Positions 34,913 to 47,299 are shown, numbered from the stretch's first letter. The stretch is DNA of 64,000 nt from Limnanthes douglasii subsp. nivea (GCA_036936605.1 JAUPFV010000003.1:109749278-109813277); one strand, 5' to 3'. The notes: generated from the sequence alone by a model not told the origin. A program made the numbers and translations.

Positions 34913-35128
34913 GCCCCCAAGGGGGTAGTCGAGTTGGTTGAGTATGGCATTCTTATAACCAAAAGGTCATGAGTTCGAGTCCCTCTACATACGCTTTCTC
35001 GGCTGAGCCTGTCACCTTGTGTGGTTTACCTTCTGGCGTTGGTTTGCAGGCTATCGCGTCAGACTGAGGGTTTACCCTGTGCGCACTCATTGCACTCTGA
35101 GTAGCGGCTGCGGGTTCCCTCTGAAAAA
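34913..35128 (+). mobile_element. tRNA-derived SINE, Au-like, with 16-bp target-site duplication
   Basis: The head is tRNA-like, with A box TAGTCGAGTTGG (34926-34937) and B box AGTTCGAGTCC (34972-34982) of an RNA polymerase III promoter. The body ends with the phrase gtagcggctgcgggttccct, which I recall from the plant Au SINE family, then an A run. The direct repeat aaaatattaaaaataa flanks it (34897-34912 and 35129-35144). It looks intact in structure. The Au name rests on memory of the 3' phrase. Confidence 0.88.
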
Positions 35129-35144
35129 AAAATATTAAAAATAA

Positions 35145-36518
35145 TTTACCTTAGTCTATTTAATATAATTATTATTTAGTTATAAAATATCATAACTAAT
35201 TAATCTATTTATATAGTGGGTCAAATCATATCATTAAAAACAATTAATATTATCTTTTATTTTATTTAGTTATTCAAATAATATCATTCAAATAATTTTA
35301 ATATCATTAATTATAAAAAAAAAATCAATATAATTCAAAATTGATTTTATTTTATTCATATTTATAAAATATTATAATTTTCAATTTATAATAGAAATAT
35401 ATGTAGATTTGACTCTTAGATAATTCAAAATAGATACTTTACCTATAATTTATTGAGTTGAATCAATGGTAACATAATACTAAATAATAATTGATTTTCT
35501 ATAATATTTTAATAAATTTATTTATATAATTAGTCATAAAATATTTTAAAAAATTTCTTATCTTATGAATTAAAAGAATTAAAGATTGTATTTAATTAGT
35601 CATATTTAATGTGTTTCGCTTTTAAAATTATAATTTTGCTTATGTTGTGAATTAAAATATAGCATTCTACAATAAACTTTAATACATTTTGGCCACGCGG
35701 TTGTTGTTTTAATAGCTTTGTCGGGCCAAAATTCCGCCAATTAGAACAACACCTGGGTGGTCAAGAACAATCCTGAATCCAACACAATGTTTAGTGAAAG
35801 GCTCCAAAAATTTACCAAAATCGATTAAGTAGGATCCAATACATTTTAACTCGAAAACATTACCAAATTATCGATAAAATCATACATTTAACTAATTTCA
35901 ACTAACTATCATTCTATATGTGGATTATACCATTAACCGATTCAAAAGTAAACATAAAATTAATTAAGAATAGAAAATTAATGAATACTTCTCTAATTTT
36001 CTAAAAAAGCAATCTATTTTTTGTTTTTAAAACATAATCATAAATTTTTGAGAATTTTATTCTTGATTATATTGAGAAAGAAGATGAAGTTAAGAAATAG
36101 ATGGGTGGTAATTTTAAAACTTGGGACTGATTAATATATTTATGTTTTAACCTAGTGTTTTTATAAAATAAAATAAAAATTAATAGAAAATAGAATTGCT
36201 TAAAATTTATTTTGGACACGAGGCTAAATGCTCAAAATGTTAGCTAATCTATTTATTTTTGTCCCCCTATTTTTTCTCAATTTCATTTTCAGTTGTGAAT
36301 TGTGTGTAGTAAATTACAAATTTTGCAATTTTAATATATTTTTGAAAATACAAATAAATAATAAAATCATAAAAAAAATGTCTCAAAATTTGTTTTTTCT
36401 CAATCACATTCGTTATGTATTTTAACTTTCGAATTTTAAATAACTCCTCCTGAAGTATATTTTCTTTCAAATTTATTTTTATTATACTAATTATATCAAA
36501 ATATAATCACGTTAAAAT

Positions 36519-36550
<32 letters not shown>

Positions 36551-36758
36551 AATAAATAAATAGTCTTTTGAAATATTTGGACTTAACACCAGCTACACTG
36601 GAGATATTTCATCTCGTAAAAACACGCCACATCAGCATAATCTCTAAATAATTCTGTTAAAATTCTCACTCGCATATTTCATCTTCCAACATACCCACCA
36701 TATTTCTCTCTCTTCCATATCATTCTACCATATAATATCCTACCATATATTTTTTCTA
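35145..36758. other. AT-rich spacer, no gene; AAT/AAAT microsatellite
   Basis: Frames here (for example 36228-36425 and 36267-36470) are low-complexity and unrecognised. A microsatellite of (aat)n then (aaat)n lies at about 36520-36561. The text at 36420-36510 matches the unit 1 spacer at 15240-15330, and the sequence near 36470-36500 also looks like the unoccupied form of the site hit by the Tat-like element at 46081. Confidence 0.5.
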
Positions 36759-36774
36759 TTATTATTTAATATAT

Positions 36775-37717
36775 TTTTTTTCCCAAGAAATAAGATTTTA
36801 TTGATGTTACCAAAAATATTACATATGTTCATAAGACTACATATGTTTGATAAATTTCTGATACAATTTTGTGACTTATATCTCTTTTCTTTCAAATCTT
36901 ATCTAGGCCACTCTTGTAGCTCATCCTTCTTGAACAACCTTGAATCTTCACACCATTTTTTTGCTGCATACCATCTTCATACTCGTTTATCTGCAAAACA
37001 AAACAATATAGGTCAAGTTTTTCAACTTGCCAAACAAATTAGTCATCCTCAAAGAACCTAAAATAGCCCAAATTTAAAGATTCAAGCAAAGTAATTGCAT
37101 TCAATTCATTCAACGAATGATTTGATTCAACTGCAAATTCAGACTGTATCTTAAATGCATGTTTAGCCACCCAATCAGCAGCAAAATTGTGCTCTCTATA
37201 TATGTGTTTGAGAGTCATCTGAGGTTTTATTAATGTTCTGCAGTATTGAAGTATTTGTTCTAAGTACCAAGGGTATCTACCTACTGCAAGCATGTTAAAT
37301 AAACCATTTATGATTTCTTGTTCTTGATATTACTTTATTTCTTATGGATCTTCTAACATTAACATTAATAGGGTCTTTTTTACCTTCCTTTGTTTTGGTG
37401 AGTTTGGTTCACTTAAAGTAGATCTTATTATAGGTACATGTTGTGTTTCAACAAAATCTTCCTATAAAACATTGAATGGGTTATTTAATTTGATGGTCTC
37501 AATTACATCTGATATATCCTTATTAGATATTTCAACTAATTCTCTAAGTTGGCTAAACCTTATCTCATTACTATTCTGGTGTTCAGCTATGTCATGTAGC
37601 TTAGATGATTCATTTACATTATCTGCTTCATTTATTTCTTGAAAATCTACTGCCCTATCAGGTGAGTTGATTATTATCTTATTTCCAATTGTTTTCTCTC
37701 CTGATAAACTTTTATCC
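36775..37717 (-). mobile_element. Internally deleted LINE with 16-bp target-site duplication
   Basis: The direct repeat ttattatttaatatat flanks the element (36759-36774 and 37718-37733). A T run at the left border is the A tail on the minus strand. Read on that strand, a Ser/Glu/Asn-rich region resembling the C-terminal part of LINE ORF1 (37717-37330) passes into an RNase H end (37293-37039) with the HIYREHNFAADWVAKHA motif. Endonuclease and reverse transcriptase are absent. The short copy either came from a deleted RNA or suffered a large internal deletion. It inserted only in unit 2. Confidence 0.82.
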
Positions 37718-37861
37718 TTATTATTTAATATATATTTATATTAAAGTTATATATATATTAAAATAAATAATTTTCATAAATTAACATAATATACTTTCTT
37801 TATAAATATAAAGTATAAAATTAAAATAATTAATAATATAATACATAATATATAGTAAAAT

Positions 37862-38290
37862 GTTCCCAAAATCGTTTCGCAAATACTTGATAAAAAAACT
37901 CAAACAATTTCGGTGTCCGAATTAAACAAACCAAGTCTCTATTTATAGATCTCAAAAAAAATTATAAATCATGGTATATTTTTATTTTTTTATTTTTTTT
38001 ACTTATTAAAATATTCCAAAAATTGTTTTAAAAAACTTAATAAAAAATTCAAACAATTTCGGTGTCCAAATCAAACGAACCAAATCTCTATTTATAGATC
38101 TCAAAAAATTATAAACCATGGTAGAGCTATTATTTTGTTAAACTTATTAAAACATTCCAAAAATTATTTTGAAAATACTAAATAAATAAAAAATTAAAAA
38201 AAATTCGGTGTCCAAATCAAACAAAACTAAATCGGTATTTGTAGATATCGAAAAATAAAAAATAATTAAATATTTTTTTTAAAATCTTTT
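37862..38290. repeat. Three tandem monomers of about 145-150 bp (satellite-like)
   Basis: Monomers begin near 37862, 38012 and 38154 with a ttccaaaaattgttt phrase. Each includes aatttcggtgtccaaatcaaac and tatttatagatctcaaaaa. The third is the most diverged. Length and A/T clustering are like nucleosome-scale plant satellites. No copies were seen elsewhere in the window. Confidence 0.8.
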
Positions 38291-38499
38291 TACCAACCAT
38301 TTTTTTCGAAAAACGATAAAAAAAATTAAAACCTAAAAGTTACCGCAAAAATTAAATACAACAAAAATACCATGGATTCCATCTTTTGAACCCGTTCCAT
38401 CTTTTAAAACCATAAATTGGCAATAAAATACACAGACGCATATTTAATATGCTCAGTGAAAAAACTACTTATGTCGGCTTGTCTATCGGAATGTATTGG

Positions 38500-38760
38500 T
38501 GCATTAGAAAGTACACTACAAAGTACAGCACAAGCGTGACAAGCTTATCATCGTCTACTTGATATTCAAAAGAGCACAAGCGTGACAAGCTTATCATCGT
38601 CTACTTGATATTCAAAAGAGCGTTTTATAAGCACATCTGAATGATTATTATCATTTTTAACCCCTCTTGGATACTCTTTTGCTAGCTGTGTCAACAGGCT
38701 GACTCGCACCTTCACTCACAGTTGATGGAACCTTCTGTGTCAACATCGATCCGTTCTTGT
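38500..38760 (-). pseudogene. Remnant of the 148-codon gene (last exon and 3' UTR), unit 2
   Basis: On the minus strand the end of exon 3 is recognisable (KVPSTVSEG followed by SQP) at about 38735-38680, then frameshifted and ended early. The 3' UTR (ttgaatatcaagtagacgat and on) follows, with a 46-bp segment tandemly duplicated (38528-38573 and 38574-38619). Exons 1 and 2 are lost. The downstream flank 38790-39060 matches 17290-17640. Confidence 0.8.
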
Positions 38761-38999
38761 CATTATCAAGTAACATAACTCTATTATCTCGGAATGGTAT
38801 AATATGACAAGTGGATAATTTTAGTTGGGATAAAGTTAATTTTGATTGATCAAGGCCAATGTTTGAACAACGGATAATTTAATTCGTTCTTTCGCCAACT
38901 TTCAGGATGATATTAACTATTTAAAATATTTTTTACTCATTAATTTATTTGTAAGAATAATATCACTCTTTTAACTTAATAATTCCTTTCGAAAAGTTA

Positions 39000-40050
39000 T
39001 ATTCTAATAACTAGAAAACAAATTGCTTAAAAAAATTAGAAAGTTGGAAGCAGAACTTAAAATTAAAGTAAAAAGTTATACGAAAATGTTATTAATTTTG
39101 TATATTAATTTAATTTTTATTTTCTTATGAATTTTTAGAATATTTGTTAGTAATTGTTGTTGAAAGAAACACTTATTACCTATAAAAATTCGTGAGTTTT
39201 ATGTTAATTTGTCGAAATAATTATATGGAGATTTACTTGAGTTTATAAAACTCTAATGGTCATATATCATTTAAACTCAATTATTTTCATATCACAATAA
39301 TCATATGAATCTATTATCGTATTATCGTGTATACTATAAAGATAATAAATATAGAAAGTTTTAAACAGTAAATCGTCGATAAATTATTGAATTTAGTGAT
39401 TGATAGTTTTTTTACTTCTAAAAGTCTGTTGGCAGTCGTTGGACTATCTATACTGGTGACATATATTTATTGGACTTTCAAAAGTCCACTGATAGCCTTT
39501 GGACTATCTATTTTGGATAAATTTAGTCAGCTGCTCCTGTTTATTAAGGGGACTAAGTTGATAAAAATAATTGAAAGTCAAATGACTAACTATATTAAAA
39601 ATGAATAATTAATGGACTTTCTATCACAAGAATGGATAGTCAACACATGCACGGGAGTAACTTTACCCAAACTGGATAATTTAGAGACTACCAACGAACT
39701 TTTCAAAGTCTAGAAACTATATCTCACTAAATTCGGTAGTCCAAGGAAGAGTTACTGTTCAAAGCCAAAATAAAATGAAAATTGGCTATTAAAACATAAA
39801 AATATTTATCTTTTACGTGTAAGATGAAGGATTTTGAAGAGGTTTGTACTATATTATAAAATAAAAAAATTTAAAAAATATTCGAGTGTCTATTTTTAAT
39901 TCAATTCCATTAAATTAAAATTGTACTTGATAACGTATGAAATCCAACGTACGTCTTTGATCCTAGTTTAAAACTAAAGAATAATGAGGGATGAATAGTT
40001 GTTATGTTGGAATACATTAGTGTTATATGAAGTATGATGTATGCAAGCTT
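39000..40050. repeat. Unit 3 opening spacer
   Basis: It aligns with 57400-58100 and, more weakly, with 1-330 and 23011-23340 (phrases such as acgtctttgatcctagtttaaaact near 39950 and 23245). No gene was recognised; the 73-codon frame at 39387-39608 has only low-complexity hydrophobic sequence. Confidence 0.65.
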
Positions 40051-40104
40051 ATGCATTATGGGGGATATTTTATTTGCGGCGAGTAAATTAAATTAAGTCA
40101 ATTT

Positions 40105-40378
40105 ACTAGTAATCCAAGTACAAAACATTAGAAAGCTATTGGAAGGGTCCTTCGATACTTGAAAAATATCGAAAATACATCTCTTCAAAATTCTAATTTT
40201 CCTAACATACTTGAGGGATAGACAAATGCAAGTTGGATCACCAGTCTAGCATACAACAAATTGATAATGTGATAGGCGTTCACTTTTGTAGGAAATGCTG
40301 TTTCTTGGGGAACAAAGAAACATATATGTATATCCAATTTCACTACCAATACTATAGAAATCGCATTTTCTAACCGGG
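40105..40378 (+). pseudogene. Ty1/copia RNase H fragment
   Basis: One frame with a few stops carries SNPSTKH, the AIGRVLRYLK block, ILEG, ASWI and the AVSWGTKKH block. This is the order and spacing of the copia RNase H domain (NPS-x-x-HW, RVLRYLKG, DADWA, SWKSKKQ). Nothing of integrase or reverse transcriptase is upstream. The second copy is at 58138-58400, so the fragment was already present in the duplicated unit. Confidence 0.8.
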
Positions 40379-40466
40379 GTGAAAAATGCACAAATCATCA
40401 CTAATCCGTCATTATTGTCTATTAACAATCATCGTGCAATGGGTATCCTCTCGTTGCATTTACACG

Positions 40467-41235
40467 ATAGCTCAAGAAAAAAGTGTTCGATTTTAATCTT
40501 TTGTGTTGGTATCATTACCTTATTTATTATTTCTTCTAAAATCATTGTTTCCTTCTTTTCGAAAGGTGTCATATGTATATGATGTAATGTTATCTATTTT
40601 AGAAATGAATATTTTCAAGAGGAGACAATGTAAAACTTTCAATTATGGTACATGAGACAAATGGCTAAATCAAACATAGAATCCATAAAAGTCATCACCT
40701 TTAACTAAAATTAAGTAAACATAAACTACGAAATAGTTCACGATAACTATAATTTCTTGCAAAAGTTTCTTATTTTTTAAGGAACCCATATATTTTGATT
40801 TCTCCTTCAATATATGTACATGTCTTTCTTCCAACTAAAACATCCTTCAAAATTGTATTCTCTGGTCTACTAACTTCCATTCAAAGTAGTCAAAACTTCA
40901 TGTCAAAATGTGTTTGGTATTTCTCTGACTAATTGTAGTATGGCTTCTGCTACATCATGCTCTTTTATGTGTTGTGCAATTCAACAAATAAAAGTTATAT
41001 TTAACCAAAAATACTAAAATCAAGAAAGTTTTTTACAAAGGGCATATTCACATAGTAGGTGGGAAGTTAAATGATATTGCAAAGGGAGTAAAAGGAAAAA
41101 AACAATTCTTTTTATAGCTGCAACATCATTAATTTCTTGAAGTTCTGAACCGTAATTTTTATTTCTAAGGTGTTTCATTTCTCTACTTGGATTATTTCCA
41201 TCAAAGTAAAAAATGCTCGATTTAAATCATTAGTG

Positions 41236-41299
<64 letters not shown>

Positions 41300-41440
41300 T
41301 TTTCTAAAACTGTTGCTTGATTATTTTCCAATTGTGTCCCATGTACATGATGTAATGATATCTATTTTTAAAATGAATATTTTCAAGAGAGGCGAAATAA
41401 AACTTTCGGTTATGCCAAGTCATCAACTTTTGATAGTTCC
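40467..41440. repeat. Tandem repeat of long monomers, two copies (first about 745 bp)
   Basis: The landmark atgatgtaatgttatctatttt recurs near 40580 and 41350, preceded in each case by a gctcgattt...attgttt phrase (40467 and 41213). The second monomer is truncated and contains an (AT)n expansion. The same monomer family forms three tandem copies at 58455-60170. Confidence 0.75.
41239..41292. repeat. (AT)n microsatellite
   Basis: About 27 uninterrupted AT dinucleotides lie inside the second long monomer; the equivalent place in the 58-60 kb array has no such run. Confidence 0.97.
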
Positions 41441-42100
41441 AAAAATATCCGAGAGGAGGGAGTAACGAATCAAAAATATTTACGGTAGCACGATTCTAAA
41501 GAGATAAACACGGAAATAATAGAGAGAGAAGCTCCCAAAATTAATAATAAAGTAATAATTGTTCATCTTTCCTCAAAAAAGGAATGTTCCTTTATATAGT
41601 CATGGTGGTGGGCCTAAGGGCCACATGATTGGTCCACTTATGGTCATTTCATCCTATTATTTTACTAATCTTAACTATATTTAATATTTATTAGATGAAA
41701 TGCCCTCAATGCTACACATTTGAGGCCTATTTTTATAAGTATTATATAAAGCCAAATTCATCCAATATTCTACCGACCCGGCTCACGGTTCAGATAAATC
41801 TCACCATTATCACAAGCTCATTTAGCCCTTACAAAAATATTTGAGGGAGAGCTAACCCATATGGTGCCTTAAACATGTCCGATCAAGACTTATCTTGCTT
41901 TCGTTATTTCAATCGAATCGACTCAGACCTAATCACCCTCAGGAGATTCTATCATACGAATTATTAATTCGATAACCGTGTATCACACGAGGTCTTTTTT
42001 CATACACGTGTATATCAATCCTTGAGCAATATAGTATGTCCTCAGGGATAAACTATGGATGATTTATTATGTGATTTTTTTATACTTTCCTATATGTGTG
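41441..42100 (-). promoter_or_regulatory. LTR- or promoter-like segment on the minus strand
   Basis: Read on the minus strand, a tatataaagg TATA box (about 41590-41600) is followed by an apparently untranslated leader with gcttctctctctattatt. Upstream comes GC-richer text with gggccac/ggcccacca. This resembles a plant retrotransposon LTR or a gene promoter. I found no partner LTR, defined TG/CA ends or target-site duplication, so identity stays open. Confidence 0.3.
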
Positions 42101-42249
42101 CCTTTTAAAATAAAAGATAGGTTATGCAACCCTTGCCCTTTCCTAGGCTAGATAATCGTTATGGATTCAACAACCATTCTATAAACAATTCCCCCATTCT
42201 CATAATTTTCACTTATTAAATGTTTTGAGAGATAAATAGAAACATTTTA

Positions 42250-44000
42250 TGGAGAGAGAGAGAGAGAGAGTATATTCATTTCCAAGCTTCGTGAAAATAC
42301 TATCAGGACTAGGAAACCACCACAAAGCATTGCTTCGATGTTCTTGCTAAACGTATCCTTCTCGAATAACATTTTTCATGAAATAAATTTATTGTTATTG
42401 ATTGGTTTTCTATAGTTGAACGAACCGCTCAGAAGAAAGTTGATGGGATTATGGACGATAAATCTTTGCCACTATCCATTTGTCGAACTATCTACTATGG
42501 ATCTTGACCACCAACCAAGAAACAAACCGAAGTGGTTAAGTATTTTTACTCCTCAAACCAGTTCCAATGTTCCCAATCTCAGCCCCCCAATCAGACTCGT
42601 CCTTAACAATACAAGGGTGACCTTGAACCACCAAAAACATTCGTCCCACACACAATCTTCTTTCTGATTGGTCACAAGGGTAACACATTTTGCGACCATA
42701 TTTTTTAAAAAATATTCATCTTTTTCCATTGAAAAAAAAGGGATGACTCAGTTGTTCATGGGGCATAAAAAGGTTATCGAATAGATTTTTACCAGGTTAA
42801 GCGCTTAGGCTAAAACTACATAGTCTAACTAATTTTGGTGGTGCTTTAGCCTAACGAATTCGGAGAATAACCATCTTTAGAGGGCTGATTCGACGAAGAC
42901 TCTCTCCCTAGACCAGGTCATGATGCTTCTTAGCAAAACTGTTTTGTTAAAAATGTTGCAAGGTTCTGATATGTTGGTATTTCTTCATGCAAGGTCTACA
43001 ACTCCAAGCAATTGAGTCCTCAAGGGTAATATTGGGGATCAATAGAAGAAAAATAAGAACAATATAATGATTAAAGTTGTCTCAGTTGCTGTCGATGTGG
43101 TTATTGAAGGTAATGGATCTAACGGGTCATAAAAAAAATACTATTTGAAAAGAAAACATAAGTGGGTGCCCAACAATCAGAGTGAGGATATGGAGGAGGA
43201 AAATCTTCGTCAAGCGGATCTTGAAACGGGGAAAGGTGATCCGTTTTTCTCGAAACAAATCATGACTATTGAGTTGTACAATGTGCTTATTTCATCTCAT
43301 ATGCAAAACTAAGACCCTAACCCTAAGAGAAATAAAGAGAAATATCTCAGGATAGTCGAAGGAATAATGGTCAATCCTCCAAAAATAGTTACTTGGACCC
43401 TCATGCGTCATCTCCCACTGCTACCGATCAACCCTTCGACCTTTACCAAGTCAACGAGTTTTATGTGTGAATAAATGAACTTATTGGGTCTGTTATCCAA
43501 CTCGAGAGGGACGTGCGCCTGCTGGCTGCTCAAAAAACTTTCTACAAGGGAGAGACTCGCAGGTTAGAGGATGAAGTCAGATGGTTGAAGGATGAGGTTT
43601 CCCATCTTAATAAAATTGATGTGGATCGGCTCAAGTGTGGTGAGAATCCCGAACGACGGTGGGATACGCAACAAGGATACTTTGACAATGACCGTAATTT
43701 TTGTTGGAAAATGAAACCTTCATTTGTACACTCAAATAAAAAAATTAGAAGGCCAAAGCTACTTATGCAAGCTACAAAATATTTTAGAAAAATGAAGAAT
43801 CAATCCAATGCAGATAAGAAGGATATTATATATGCCTATAATGTTGAGTGTACAAGTAAGTTGGAAACTTGAGATGCTTAGATATGAAGTTGGGCAGTTA
43901 CTGGGAACTTGTCCCTAAAAATAATCGTCGTGCGGGAATTTCTCTAAAATATTGAAAGGTCATCTAACAGAAGCTCATATGAGGAATTTAAGGGCAGATG
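42250..44000 (+). pseudogene. Decayed coding region with a coiled-coil stretch, unidentified
   Basis: Several plus-strand frames follow one another: 42416-42667 (83 codons, Pro/Asn/His-rich, no domain recognised), stop-broken segments to 43450, and 43513-43872 (119 codons) that begins with a clear heptad-rich coiled coil (RRLEDEVRWLKDEVSHLNK). Base composition is less AT-rich than the flanks. The layout (globular part, acidic/basic linker, coiled coil) recalls the antisense gene of the Tat-like element at 47.3-49.8 kb, but I see no direct sequence match. A (GA)n run lies at 42252-42272. Confidence 0.35.
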
Positions 44001-44239
44001 ACTCCTGAAGCAGGCTCTGAGTAAGCTTTTGAAAAATAAAACACTTGACTTTTTTTTGTTACAACAGTTATTCATTTTTTTGTAATTTTCTCACAATTGT
44101 AACTCTTTATACGACCATTCCATTTAGTTATTCAAATATATATTAATCATAATTTTTTTTTGACTTGTACCTTTATCATTTTTCTTCATTTTAAAAGTAA
44201 AATATAATATCGTCGGATGTACTTCTATTGTAGGTGATC

Positions 44240-44560
44240 AATTTCCAACTAGTCTCCGATGTGACCCGTTAGATCAAATATATCATTAAATATTGACCAA
44301 CTTTCGTTAGAAGACCCTCAGATGCGTAAAAGCTGTTAAATGTAAACCAACTGACGTTGGAAGATCCCTCATATCCAAATTTGTTTTTCAATATTGACCG
44401 ACTGATGTTGGAAGATCCCTTGGATCTAAAAATAAAAATCATTGAATTTTGACCAATGATGTTGAAAGATTCCTCGGATCCAAAAATAGAAATTATTGAA
44501 TGTTGACCAATTGATGTTGGAAAGATCCATCAGATCCAAAAAGTTATTAAAAAGTCAAAA
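44240..44560. repeat. Minisatellite of about 55-bp units (gttggaagatccctc)
   Basis: Five to six imperfect head-to-tail units each contain ttgaccaactgatgttggaagatccctcRgatcc. Later units are more alike. No coding frame spans it. It could be the non-coding tail of the preceding decayed element. Confidence 0.85.
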
Positions 44561-45204
44561 AAATATTTATACTTACTAGTTGGTTATGTAGACACCTCAC
44601 TAAAACATTTTTGTGCCACCAGTGTAGGAAAGAGCATGCACTAGATATTATATGAATTGAAACAAAAAATATACAACTTGTTTGTATTTACTCTACAGAA
44701 AATTCAAAATGTTATATATTTCACGAATGACAAAATAATCTGCATTTTTAGTCTTCTAACCCATAAGTTGCGGGTTTCACTTTTTCAGCTAGTATTTGCC
44801 TCAAGTTATCTTTGTAACTGGTCTAACTACTCTCGCATGAGTAATCTATCTTGGCTTTCATCATTCATATGTGGTGGCGAAGAGACTTTTGTTCAATCTT
44901 GAATCTTTCATCTTTTGGAGCAAGATCTATTTGATGCATCAACGTAAAGCATTTGCACCGGTAAGGACTAAAAAAATTATTGTAATAATTTCATCTCCGC
45001 TAACGTGGATAACTGGCCCACACACACGGTAATGTCACGAACACGCCTGTCACACATGCATCAATCAATTTTGTATTATATTAATAATTAACAATATTAA
45101 TGCATAAGTAAATTATTATATAAATTATATTTTATATTTTAAAATTACTATAAGGTTATTTTAATTTTATTATTATAGTTTTATTATTAGATTTTATTAT
45201 TAGA

Positions 45205-45258
<54 letters not shown>

Positions 45259-46080
45259 GGTTTGATTATAAATAGTAGGAGTGTTGGTGCCGTTGAATAA
45301 AATTATTATCTTCTTTCTATTTTTATCTCTAAAATTGTATTCATATTTTTTTAGTTAATAATATTTTAAAATTATAATTAAATTATTATTTAAACAAATT
45401 AAGTTATCAATTTTTTTTCCTTTAGAGATACATTTAAGTCTTAAATAAGAATATTCCTCAACTATTACGTCTTTATTCATTTAGTCCATCGACTAAAAAA
45501 TCATCGGTTAGAGTCTCGACTATTCAATTCTATAATATAGTCCTCACAAATAATCCTTCAACTTTTAATTTTATATTTACCCCTTAAATTTAATACATTT
45601 TTTAATATTTTTTGTTTTTTTTTTAAATTATTTTTTAAGTTTGTGAATATTTTGGTAAAGACTAATTGTAAATTTATATTAAAATAAATCAATAACTATA
45701 AAAATTTAAGAATTATTGAAAGTTAGATTTAGCCAGGAAATCTAATCAAGAAATATATTATTGAAAAAATATATTTAGCGGAAGAATTTGATTAGTAATT
45801 ATTGAAAGAACAAAATTTGTATATTATTTAAAAATTGTTTTTCAGTCATATATTTGTTTTTATGTCATTATTATTTATATTTTTAATTTTATATATATAG
45901 TTTATATTTATAAATCGTGTCGGACTAAAATGAAAATCCATACCCAACTTAATCCGTGCACGGAGCATAATTTTCATATTAATATATGATCGGATAAAAT
46001 CCAACCGGATGGCCCGGTTCAAACTAACATAGTCATCTCGTTTTCCACTAATATAATTTTTAAAAATTTATTTATGTTAT
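44561..46080. other. Spacer with TTA microsatellite, no gene recognised
   Basis: An 81-codon frame (44657-44902) has no recognisable domain. A (TTA)n run lies at about 45206-45258. The last five bases (gttat, 46076-46080) are the left target-site duplication of the following element. Confidence 0.5.
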
Positions 46081-46722
46081 TGTTACGGGAATAACAAGTT
46101 CTACCAAAGTGAGTCTTACGGTTTTCATCCAGAAAAGAGTTAAGGCAAAAAATGATCATCTTATTCATCGATAGGTTCTTCCTATTTATAATGTTGTGAG
46201 TTAGTGGGCAGTTACACTTGTTTACACTTAATGCACCACTAACTCACTAACGTCAATTCTCCTATAATTTCAGAACAACTACTTGAAACGGTTTGACTTA
46301 AGAATCAAAATGTGTGTTATACAATAAATAAGGAAACGCCTTGACTAGATTACGTGTCAAACTGAGATGGTCCATTCCTTAAGCTCGATAAAATCTGTGC
46401 TGGCATGCAGAGCTCGAACTCATCGATCATGTGGTCAACCAATCATCTTTGAGCTCGTACTTTCCTCGGATTAAGGGCGACTAGATTTAAGGTCGACTAG
46501 TTCATGTGCGAACTCAACCATTGTATGTTCATCGCGTCCTTAATCTGTTTTATCAATTCGTTGCTTCAAGTATCGTCGAGCTTGTTCTCCACTTCTTTTT
46601 AAGGTCTTCGGTGGCGTAGAGCTCGTCCTCTGCTTCCTTGTTTCTTTACTATCTTAGCCTAAGCTTGCAGTCTGCATTTCATGTTCGTGCTCGTACTCAC
46701 TCGGGAGAATCTCCCGGCATCA
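46081..46722 (-). repeat. 3' LTR of the Tat-like element (642 bp)
   Basis: In plus-strand view it begins TGTTACGGG and ends CCCGGCATCA, so the element-sense LTR starts TGATGCC and ends AACA. Its partner is 55655-56297. Confidence 0.93.
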
Positions 46723-46735
46723 GGGCTCCCCCTAG
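46723..46735 (-). other. Polypurine tract of the Tat-like element
   Basis: On the minus strand ctagggggagccc directly abuts the 3' LTR start, the expected plus-strand primer. Confidence 0.8.
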
Positions 46736-47028
46736 TTTATAGGTTTATTATTTTTCAGAAAAAGATTATTAAACCTGTAAAATAAAAATTATCATTAAAT
46801 TAAAACCTATAAGTATCCGTGTGGTTATTCCAAACACCTTTTGGATTTATATGTTGACATGTGTCACTGATGTAACTGTGACGGTTTTGACACCGCCATT
46901 CCTAGGAGACAGCGCCTGGCACTTAGTTTTTTGCACAACTTCCAACGGATTGGTGATGTCTCACGCTTATTTTGCCAGAGTCTTTAGACATCCAACTTCT
47001 TGTATGTTTACTTACTTGAAAGAAAAAA

Positions 47029-47035
47029 TATAAAT
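47029..47035 (+). promoter_or_regulatory. TATA box of the antisense gene
   Basis: TATAAAT lies within the retrotransposon's internal region, about 285 bases before the ATG at 47314. A leader starting near 47060 would run to a splice donor at 47125 (cag/gtacac), with an acceptor ending ttgcag at 47299 just before the coding start. The position fits an independent plus-strand promoter next to the 3' LTR. Confidence 0.5.
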
Positions 47036-47299
47036 TCTTTAGAGGTCTCGCTTCGTTCTTGCTGGAGAAGAAGATATCAACGACGACCAAAACACTTTCT
47101 GTCGCATTTTTTATCACCAACCAGGTACACGGTTTCTTAACATATATAATCATTTCAATTTATGCACAACGTAAAACCCTAGATTTTGGAGTGCAACTTC
47201 TGTGAGTAGATTATTCCCAAATGCACATATATTCCCTTCGTCGAATCGATCGCCCTTGTTTGCTATAACATGTTCATTCGTATCCTTACCTCATTGCAG

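Noticed and set aside
34913..35000. Possible functional tRNA gene
   Set aside because: A and B boxes are present but there is no cloverleaf-compatible 3' half, and it continues into a SINE body with A tail and target-site duplication.
41239..41292. AT run as a cruciform or replication origin
   Set aside because: A simple dinucleotide microsatellite inside one tandem monomer; no supporting context.
43313..43326. Telomere-like ccctaaccctaa
   Set aside because: Fewer than two full heptamers within a decayed coding region; chance occurrence is likely.
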